NCBI GenBank assembly: GCA_043775055.1 | Contig: JAYVSU010000102.1 | Coordinates: 1-13,140 of the forward strand | Origin: Aalborgiella sp043775055 | GTDB lineage: Bacteria; Pseudomonadota; Gammaproteobacteria; Burkholderiales; Burkholderiaceae_C | Length of the DNA: 13,140 nt | Reading direction: 5' to 3' | Shown: positions 7,830 to 13,140 of the stretch, piece after piece | Layout: every line of letters begins with the position of its first letter | Numbering within the stretch: position 1 is the first letter of the stretch | The notes under the pieces: generated by a model | Database searches by the model: none | Told to the model about the DNA's origin: nothing | Seen by the model: only the letters and a program-made list of their open reading frames with translations | Made by a program: the position numbers and the translations under genes

Positions 7830-8563
7830 CAGAACTTCTCCATATAAGGGCGCAAATCCAACTCATGCGTCCATGCATCTCGTGGTTGTGTGTGCAGCAT
7901 CCAATACGCATCGGCGATATGGTCAGGATTAACGATACCATCCTGATCTTTTAGTGCGTAGCGTTCGGGGAAATTGTCGCGGATAAACGCAGTGTCTATT
8001 GCGCCGTCAATGATGCTGTGTGCGACATGAATGCCCTTGGGACCTAGTTCGCGCGCCATGCTTTGCGCTAATGCACGCAACGCCATTTTGGCACCCGAGA
8101 ACGCAGCAAAACCTGCGCCACCACGCAGCGAGGCCGTTGCTCCCGTGAAAATGATGCTTTGTTGCCGAGTTGCAGCAGACCGCAGTACCATGCGTTTCGC
8201 AACTTCACGTCCATTCAAGAAGCCGCTAAAACAAGCCATCTCCCAGATTTTGAAATACTTTCGAGCCGTCTCGTCAAGCACACTACTGGGCGCATTGGCG
8301 CCGATGTTAAAAACTAAAACCTCAATCGGACCGAGAGTAGATTCAATGTGTTCTATAAGCGCTACCACTTCCTCTTCTTTGCGCGCATCAGATGCAAATC
8401 CATGTGCCTTACCACCTTCAGCCTTGATTTGATCAAGCAAAGGTTGTAGCTTGTCGAGGCTGCGCCGTGTCACACATGCGGTGTATCCGCCTTGTGCAAA
8501 TCGCCGCGCAATGGCGCCGCCAGTAGCATCACCAGCGCCGATGATGAGAGCCACTTTGTTCAT
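7829..8563 (-). CDS. Atypical short-chain dehydrogenase/reductase lacking catalytic Ser and Tyr
   Basis: A 244-residue Rossmann protein of the classical SDR length. The cofactor loop GAGDATGGAIA (9-19) replaces TGxxxGxG, and RR at 33-34 after the second beta-strand would favour NADP(H). The NNAG-equivalent reads NIGAN (86-90). The YxxxK motif reads FSGAK (155-159): Lys159 is kept, the catalytic Tyr is Phe155, and the residue 13 positions earlier, normally the catalytic Ser, is Ala142. The downstream SMARELGPKGIHV block is typical of SDRs. The fold is certain; a normal Ser-Tyr-Lys reduction is doubtful, so it may use another acid/base residue or have a non-redox role on acyl-CoAs. It starts 3 nt after the thioesterase stop and is stop-start coupled to the isomerase-like gene. 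Confidence 0.87.
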   Translation of the reverse strand: MNKVALIIGAGDATGGAIARRFAQGGYTACVTRRSLDKLQPLLDQIKAEGGKAHGFASDARKEEEVVALIEHIESTLGPIEVLVFNIGANAPSSVLDETARKYFKIWEMACFSGFLNGREVAKRMVLRSAATRQQSIIFTGATASLRGGAGFAAFSGAKMALRALAQSMARELGPKGIHVAHSIIDGAIDTAFIRDNFPERYALKDQDGIVNPDHIADAYWMLHTQPRDAWTHELDLRPYMEKF

Positions 8564-8566
8564 GAA

Positions 8567-9370
8567 CTACTCCTTGTAATAAACCACTTGATGAGTTGTG
8601 ACTAACAATGCGCCAGACTCATTCCATAACTGCGCAGTTTGATCAAAATAGCCATTCCGAAATGCCTGCGCTTGAGCTTGGCCAAGTAAATAACCATTGC
8701 GGGTGGCTTGTAGCTGGGCTGAGCTGGCGTGAAAATAAACGGTCATGGAGACTGTTCCGACGGGGACAAATTTAGCGCGCCGCCGCCAAAGTCGCGGGAA
8801 AAAGACATCGGACAGTGCTGTCAACGCAGAAAAATCCAAGGCTCTTGGCGGACTATCACGAACCCAAAGCTGAGTCCGGCTGGTGCCATGATCTTTTCCA
8901 TCCCATTCAGTAGGTACACCGCCTTCTAGAAAACGCCATTCATAACGATTGAGCCACTCAACGCGACCTTGCATCTCCGGCGGCGGAACTTCTTGGGGTG
9001 GCAAAGCTTGAGGGGCGCTGATATCTTCCGCACACCAGGTGTCACGGCGAACAGCCGTTACTGCTGTAGCAGTCAAAACGATTTCTCCAGCTTGCTGCAT
9101 GTCAATACGCCAGTGTTGGGTAGAGCGATTGGTACGTGAAGGCTGCGCTGTAACAGTGAAGGGGCTATTCGCTAACGCCGCACAGAAGTTAACTGTCAGA
9201 GACACCGGTTCACCCAATAATTGCGGATGCAACAAAACCGCTTGCAGTGTTTGTGCGGCTGTGATTCCACCAAACGGCCCAATCATGTTGGCGTAATCCG
9301 TGCTAGTGTGACCTTGCCATACATGCTCTGATTGCTGAGTGAGCGCTACTGCTTTATCAAAAGGATGCAC
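8567..9370 (-). CDS. Acyl-CoA thioesterase, TesB-like double hotdog
   Basis: The 267-residue length fits a fused pair of hotdog folds (thioesterase-like superfamily related to TesB). The first hotdog contains GPFGGITAAQTLQA (31-44) and ends near 107; a Pro-rich linker (120-132) leads to the second hotdog, with ALSDVFFPRLW at 185-195. Asp188 in that motif is in the position of the catalytic Asp of this family. It would hydrolyse acyl-CoA to free acid and CoA in the cytoplasm, possibly to recover CoA from intermediates that cannot finish beta-oxidation; chain-length preference cannot be read from sequence. The start is GTG at 9370, supported by AAGGAA 8 nt upstream and by the absence of an ATG before Met29. 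It is the first gene after an intrinsic terminator. Confidence 0.85.
   Translation of the reverse strand: MHPFDKAVALTQQSEHVWQGHTSTDYANMIGPFGGITAAQTLQAVLLHPQLLGEPVSLTVNFCAALANSPFTVTAQPSRTNRSTQHWRIDMQQAGEIVLTATAVTAVRRDTWCAEDISAPQALPPQEVPPPEMQGRVEWLNRYEWRFLEGGVPTEWDGKDHGTSRTQLWVRDSPPRALDFSALTALSDVFFPRLWRRRAKFVPVGTVSMTVYFHASSAQLQATRNGYLLGQAQAQAFRNGYFDQTAQLWNESGALLVTTHQVVYYKE
8570..8575 (-). promoter_or_regulatory. Ribosome binding site AAGGAG embedded in the preceding gene
   Basis: A strong AAGGAG lies 6 nt before the SDR start and is formed by the final Lys-Glu codons of the thioesterase gene. The genes are 3 nt apart, so the two cistrons are almost certainly on one message. Confidence 0.7.
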
Positions 9371-9378
9371 GGGTCAAT

Positions 9379-9384
9379 TTCCTT
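9379..9384 (-). promoter_or_regulatory. Ribosome binding site AAGGAA supporting the GTG start of the thioesterase
   Basis: On the minus strand AAGGAA sits 8 nt before the GTG at 9370. The 86-nt gap upstream holds only this site and the hairpin at 9415-9442; no clear -35/-10 pair was seen. Confidence 0.6.
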
Positions 9385-9414
9385 ACTTAAAAGTTGCCTG
9401 TTTAGTGAAGCCAT

Positions 9415-9442
9415 AAAAAAATGGCCACTCAAAAGTGACCAT
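9415..9442 (-). terminator. Intrinsic terminator after the thiolase gene
   Basis: Read on the minus strand, a 9-bp stem (9442-9434 with 9429-9421, one G-U pair) with a 4-nt loop is followed by a run of T through 9415. It starts 14 nt after the thiolase stop. It should end or attenuate the FadN-thiolase message and separate it from the four-gene thioesterase unit downstream. Confidence 0.78.
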
Positions 9443-9456
9443 GTCATTCAGCCATA

Positions 9457-10653
9457 TCACACACGTTCAAAAATGCCTGCAGCCCCTTGGCCCATACCCA
9501 CGCACATGGTGACCATGCCGTACTTCAGATTCTTACGCTGCAGCGCATGAATCACAGTCGCGGAGCGGATAGCACCTGTTGCACCCAGTGGGTGGCCTAG
9601 AGCAATTGCACCACCCATCGGGTTAACTTTACTTGGGTCTAGCTTCAAAGTGTTCAGAACAGCCAAAGATTGCGCTGCAAACGCCTCATTCAGCTCAAAC
9701 CAATCAATATTATCTTGTTTCAAGCCTGCATAGCGCAATGCAGCGGGAATGGCTTCGATCGGACCGATACCCATAATGTGCGGCGGCACACCTTTGCTAG
9801 CAAAACTGACAAACTTGGCCAGCGGTGTCAATCCGAAGCGTTTGATAGCACTTTCACTGGCCAAGATCAGTGCACCAGCACCATCAGACGTTTGCGAACT
9901 GTTGCCTGCGGTGACAGAGCCACGTGCCGAAAAAACGGTTTTTAGTTTGCCCAAACCTTCAACCGTCGTATCAGGGCGAGCACCTTCGTCCAGGCTCACG
10001 GTACGCGTTTTGATGCTAACTTCGCCAGTTTCCATATTCGGTGTTCGCTCAGTCACTTCAACTGGCGTGATTTCATTCGTGAATTCTCCCGCTTTTATCG
10101 CCGCGATGGCTTTCATGTGCGACTGGTAGGCAAACTCGTCCTGCGCATCGCGGCTGATTTTCCATTGGTTCGCCACTCTCTCAGCGGTCAAGCCCATGCC
10201 GTAAGCAATGCCGATGTTCTCGTCATGGTCAAACATGGCTGGCGACAGCGATGGGTTGTTACCCATCATCGGCACCATGCTCATGCTTTCAACACCAGCC
10301 GCGATCATGACATCAGCTTCGCCCACGCGAATACGATCTGCCGCCATTTGAACGGCACTCAGGCCAGAAGCGCAAAAACGATTCACCGTGATGCCGCCCA
10401 CACTGTGCGGCAAACCCGCCAAGACAGCGCCAATGCGTGCAATGTTCAAACCCTGCGAGGCTTCAGGGATCGCGCAACCGCAGATTAAATCTTCAATCGC
10501 TTTGGGGTCAAGCGTAGGCACTTGGGCCAACGCCGCTTGCAGGGCAGCGACCAGCAATTCATCGGGACGCGTGTTGCGGAAAACACCACGATGCGAGCGC
10601 CCAATCGGGGTACGCGTGGCAGCGACAATGTAGGCTTCTTGTACTTGTTTCAT
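9457..10653 (-). CDS. fadA: Acetyl-CoA C-acyltransferase (3-ketoacyl-CoA thiolase)
   Basis: A 398-residue type-II thiolase that cleaves 3-ketoacyl-CoA with CoA to acetyl-CoA and a shortened acyl-CoA, the last step of beta-oxidation. The nucleophile Cys94 lies in NRFCASGLSA; the other active-site blocks are NEAF (322-325), GHPLGATGA with His354 (353-361) and CVGMGQG with Cys384 (384-390). The chosen start gives MKQVQEAYIVAATRTPIG, the expected thiolase N-terminus; the frame stays open 61 codons further but that stretch overlaps the FadN-type gene and does not resemble thiolase. The ribosome binding site is weak (GAAAGA). It begins 32 nt after the FadN-type stop. The FadA symbol is by family; a FadI or acetoacetyl-CoA thiolase role cannot be excluded. 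Confidence 0.92.
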   Translation of the reverse strand: MKQVQEAYIVAATRTPIGRSHRGVFRNTRPDELLVAALQAALAQVPTLDPKAIEDLICGCAIPEASQGLNIARIGAVLAGLPHSVGGITVNRFCASGLSAVQMAADRIRVGEADVMIAAGVESMSMVPMMGNNPSLSPAMFDHDENIGIAYGMGLTAERVANQWKISRDAQDEFAYQSHMKAIAAIKAGEFTNEITPVEVTERTPNMETGEVSIKTRTVSLDEGARPDTTVEGLGKLKTVFSARGSVTAGNSSQTSDGAGALILASESAIKRFGLTPLAKFVSFASKGVPPHIMGIGPIEAIPAALRYAGLKQDNIDWFELNEAFAAQSLAVLNTLKLDPSKVNPMGGAIALGHPLGATGAIRSATVIHALQRKNLKYGMVTMCVGMGQGAAGIFERV

Positions 10654-10685
10654 GTTTGTTTCTTTCAGTCGCAAAAATAAGTGGC

Positions 10686-13115
10686 TCAGTTGCGTACAGG
10701 TTTGCCTGTGGCCATCATGCCCATGATGCGCTCTTGGGTTTTGGCGTTGGTGAGCAAAGCACAGAAGGCTTGGCGCTCTAAGGTCATCAAATATTCTTCG
10801 GTGACCAAGGTGCCGGCATCGACATCGCCGCCACACACCACGTTGGCAATCAGTGCGGCAATGTGAAAGTCATGCGCACTGATGAAGCCACCGTCACGCA
10901 TATTGACCAAGGAACCTTTGATGGTGGCAATGCCACTGCGCCCAGCGACAGCAAATGTGCGCTTGAGCGGTGCGCGGTAGTCGCAGTTGTACAAGGCTTT
11001 CGCCTCGTTGATGGCGACAAAGAGCAACTCGTCTTTGTTCGGCACAATAACATCACTGTCCAGCAAGTAGCCCAGTTTGCGCGATTCAATCGCACTGGTT
11101 CCAACCTTGGCCATGGCGGCTGCGGTGAAGCCTTCGGTCAAGAATGGCAAAATGTCTTTGTTGGTACAAGTTGCTGCATTCTCCGCAGCACGGCGTGCAA
11201 TGTATGCCAAGCCGCCTGCGCCCGGCACCAAGCCCACACCGACTTCGACCAAGCCAATGTAGCTCTCAATTGCCACCACGCGTTTAGCGCTATAAACAGC
11301 CATTTCGCAGCCGCCGCCCAACGCTAAACCACGCACCGCAGACACGGTGGGCACGCTGGCATAGCGCAATTTCAACATGACTTTTTGCAGCTCATGCTCT
11401 ACTTCGTTGATGGCACTGACGCCAGACATCATGAACGCTGGTAGCATGGCTTGCAAATCAGCACCGGCTGAGAACATCTCGTCGGGCGACCAAATCACCA
11501 AGCCTTGGAAATCTTTTTCAGCCATGTCCACCGCCAAGCTCAAGCCCTCGGCTACATCTGGGCTGATGGCATGCATTTTGGTTTTGATGCTTGCGATCAG
11601 CACCTCGTCATCCAGTGTCCACAAACGAATCGCATCGTCTTCATGTAAGGTCTTACCAGCGGTTTCAGCTTGCACGGTGGTGCAACCTGCCACATCTTCT
11701 GGGAAGTGTTGGCGTGCATAAACCGGTAAATTGCGGCGCGGAATGAATTGGCTGCTGGATGCGCTCCAAGAGCCGGCTGGTGTGTGTACGCCACCTGCAT
11801 CGGCAACAGGGCCTTTAAAGACCCATTCCGGCAACGGCTCTTTACAAAGTGCTTTACCAGCGTCAATGTCTTCCTTGATCATGTTCGCAACCATCAACCA
11901 ACCGGCTTCTTGCCATAGTTCAAACGGGCCTTGTTTCATGCCAAAACCCCAGCGCAGCGCTAGGTCGATGTCGCGTGCGGTTTCAGCCACGGTGTGCAAG
12001 TGCACGGCGGCATAGTGCAACTGGTCGCGGATGATGGCCCACAAAAAGCGCGGCTCTGCGCCTTCGGCGTTGCGTAACAGTTTCAAGCGCTCGGCCGCTG
12101 GCTTTTTGAGCATGCGCCCCACCACTTCATCGGCTTTTTTGCCGCTGGGAACGTAGTCTTGTTCGTCAGCGTCAAACCGTAAAATATCACGACCTGCTTT
12201 TTTGTAAAAACCCGCGCCGGTTTTTTGCCCCAAATTACCGAGTTCCAGCAGCTTGGCCAGCACAGCGGGTGTCGCAAAGTTGCCGTAGAAAGGATCGCTG
12301 TCAATCGTCAAATTGTCTTGCAGCGTCTTGATCACATGCGTCATGGTGTCCAAACCCACCACATCAGCGGTGCGGAAGGTCCCCGAGCTGGCACGACCCA
12401 GCTTTTTGCCGGTCAAATCATCCACCACATCGTAGCTCAAGCCAAAGTTTTCGACCTGCTTCATAGTTGCCAGCATGCCAGCAATGCCAACGCGGTTGGC
12501 GATGAAATTGGGTGTGTCATGCGCGCGCACCACGCCTTTGCCCAAGCCACTGGTGACGAAGCTTTCCAAGTCATCCAAAATCTGTGGCTGTGTGGTCGGT
12601 GTGTTAATCAGCTCCACCAAGTACATATAGCGCGGTGGATTGAAAAAATGGATGCCGCAAAAGCGCGGCTTGATGGCTTCTGGCAGCGCTTCAGACAGTT
12701 TGGTGATGCTCAAACCGGAGGTGTTGCTTGCCACAATCGCACCTTCAGCGATGAACGGTGCAATCTTATGGTACAGGTCGGTTTTCCAGTCCATGCGCTC
12801 GGCAATGGCCTCAATGATCAGGTCACAACCTGTGAGCAACGCCATGTGCTCTTCGTAGTTGGCTGCCTGGATCAATGCTGCATCTTCAGGCACGCCCAGC
12901 GGTGCGGGCTTGAGCTTTTTCAGGCCTTCAATCGCTTTGGTGACGATGCCGTTTTTCGAAAATTGGGGAGACGGGGTCCCTCCCCCGTCTTTGTCCTTAG
13001 CTGGCAAATCAAACAAAATAACGGGTATTTTGCAATTGACCAGATGAGCGGCAATTTGCGCACCCATGACCCCTGCGCCTAAAACGGCGACTTTTTTAAC
13101 TTGAAATCGAGACAT
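10686..13115 (-). CDS. FadN-type 3-hydroxyacyl-CoA dehydrogenase / enoyl-CoA hydratase
   Basis: An 809-residue bifunctional beta-oxidation enzyme in the dehydrogenase-first order of Bacillus FadN, the reverse of E. coli FadB. The NAD-binding Rossmann domain opens with GAGVMGAQIA (13-22). Dehydrogenase residues are visible: Ser133, His156 in HFFNP, Glu168, and Asn207 in NFIANR. Two 3HCDH helical regions follow (about 200-305 and 350-415), then a crotonase domain (about 495-700) with the oxyanion motif FSAGADL (548-554) and both hydratase glutamates, Glu604 (GGGCEMA) and Glu624 (GLVEVG). It should hydrate 2-enoyl-CoA and oxidise the 3-hydroxy product with NAD+ in the cytoplasm, feeding the thiolase 32 nt downstream. 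Residues 42-49 are encoded by a GC-rich palindrome that looks inserted. The start has only a weak GAAAG site; the promoter lies beyond the right edge. Confidence 0.93.
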   Translation of the reverse strand: MSRFQVKKVAVLGAGVMGAQIAAHLVNCKIPVILFDLPAKDKDGGGTPSPQFSKNGIVTKAIEGLKKLKPAPLGVPEDAALIQAANYEEHMALLTGCDLIIEAIAERMDWKTDLYHKIAPFIAEGAIVASNTSGLSITKLSEALPEAIKPRFCGIHFFNPPRYMYLVELINTPTTQPQILDDLESFVTSGLGKGVVRAHDTPNFIANRVGIAGMLATMKQVENFGLSYDVVDDLTGKKLGRASSGTFRTADVVGLDTMTHVIKTLQDNLTIDSDPFYGNFATPAVLAKLLELGNLGQKTGAGFYKKAGRDILRFDADEQDYVPSGKKADEVVGRMLKKPAAERLKLLRNAEGAEPRFLWAIIRDQLHYAAVHLHTVAETARDIDLALRWGFGMKQGPFELWQEAGWLMVANMIKEDIDAGKALCKEPLPEWVFKGPVADAGGVHTPAGSWSASSSQFIPRRNLPVYARQHFPEDVAGCTTVQAETAGKTLHEDDAIRLWTLDDEVLIASIKTKMHAISPDVAEGLSLAVDMAEKDFQGLVIWSPDEMFSAGADLQAMLPAFMMSGVSAINEVEHELQKVMLKLRYASVPTVSAVRGLALGGGCEMAVYSAKRVVAIESYIGLVEVGVGLVPGAGGLAYIARRAAENAATCTNKDILPFLTEGFTAAAMAKVGTSAIESRKLGYLLDSDVIVPNKDELLFVAINEAKALYNCDYRAPLKRTFAVAGRSGIATIKGSLVNMRDGGFISAHDFHIAALIANVVCGGDVDAGTLVTEEYLMTLERQAFCALLTNAKTQERIMGMMATGKPVRN
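12969..12990. repeat. GC-rich palindrome within the FadN-type coding region
   Basis: An 8-bp perfect inverted repeat (AGACGGGG at 12969-12976, CCCCGTCT at 12983-12990) with a 6-nt loop lies about 125 nt inside the gene. It encodes a Lys-Asp-Gly-Gly-Gly-Thr-Pro-Ser stretch in the loop after the second Rossmann strand. It could be a short interspersed palindromic element or a chance hairpin; only one copy is visible here. Confidence 0.55.
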
Positions 13116-13140
13116 GAAGTACTTTCAATGAGGTTCAATG

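Noticed and set aside
9371..9414. Possible promoter for the four-gene thioesterase unit
   Set aside because: A TTCACT box and a TTTAAG box are present, but the spacing of about 13 nt is too short for a standard sigma-70 promoter.
10654..10836. Upstream 61-codon extension of the thiolase frame
   Set aside because: It overlaps the FadN-type C-terminus, reads as Arg/His-rich nonsense, and the thiolase fold begins exactly at the Met encoded at 10653.
12225..13082. A 285-codon open frame on the + strand opposite the FadN-type gene
   Set aside because: It lies wholly antisense to a well-supported enzyme gene; its Cys/His/Gln-rich translation resembles no family and reflects the codon bias of the real gene.
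1..13140. CRISPR array, tRNA, insertion sequence or phage gene
   Set aside because: No regularly spaced repeats, cloverleaf-like segments, transposase motifs or integrase motifs were found; nearly all of the window is coding.

Overview
The window reads as chromosomal DNA from a moderate-GC Gram-negative bacterium, most likely a betaproteobacterium of the order Burkholderiales. The reasons are an OmpA-type outer-membrane protein with a Gram-negative export signal, and a FadN-type beta-oxidation enzyme whose wording matches what I recall of Burkholderiales homologues. I could not run a search, so the taxonomy is inference. Six genes are complete, one more lacks only its upstream leader and promoter (outside the window), and one is cut by the left edge. 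No tRNA, rRNA, CRISPR array, insertion sequence or phage gene was seen.

Left part (1-6378, + strand): a two-gene cell-envelope module. The first gene is cut at its 5' end. It encodes a large exported repeat protein with DUF11-like beta-sandwich modules rich in paired cysteines and a C-terminal SdrD/Cna-B-like domain. Its stop codon overlaps the start of the second gene, which encodes a 1322-residue outer-membrane protein. That protein has a signal peptide, a Big_1/invasin-like Ig domain, a very long predicted beta-barrel, a Pro/Val-rich linker and an OmpA-type peptidoglycan-binding domain. Coupled translation suggests the two products work together, for example as a surface structure and its anchor or exporter. 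This is the least characterised part of the window.

Middle (6379-6453): a perfect 18-bp hairpin with T-runs on both sides separates the convergent gene sets and can terminate transcription from both.

Right part (6454-13115, - strand): a fatty-acid/acyl-CoA catabolic cluster read right to left. It contains a FadN-type 3-hydroxyacyl-CoA dehydrogenase/enoyl-CoA hydratase, a thiolase, an intrinsic terminator, and then four tightly packed genes: a TesB-like double-hotdog thioesterase, an atypical SDR lacking the catalytic Ser and Tyr, a kappa-GST/2-hydroxychromene-2-carboxylate-isomerase-like protein, and a crotonase whose residues fit a delta3,delta2-enoyl-CoA isomerase better than a hydratase. 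FadN plus thiolase supply hydration, dehydrogenation and thiolysis. The isomerase would allow use of unsaturated chains and the thioesterase could release stalled acyl-CoAs. No acyl-CoA dehydrogenase or ligase lies in the window. Two details stand out: a GC-rich palindrome embedded in frame in the Rossmann domain of the FadN-type gene, and the terminator that splits the cluster.
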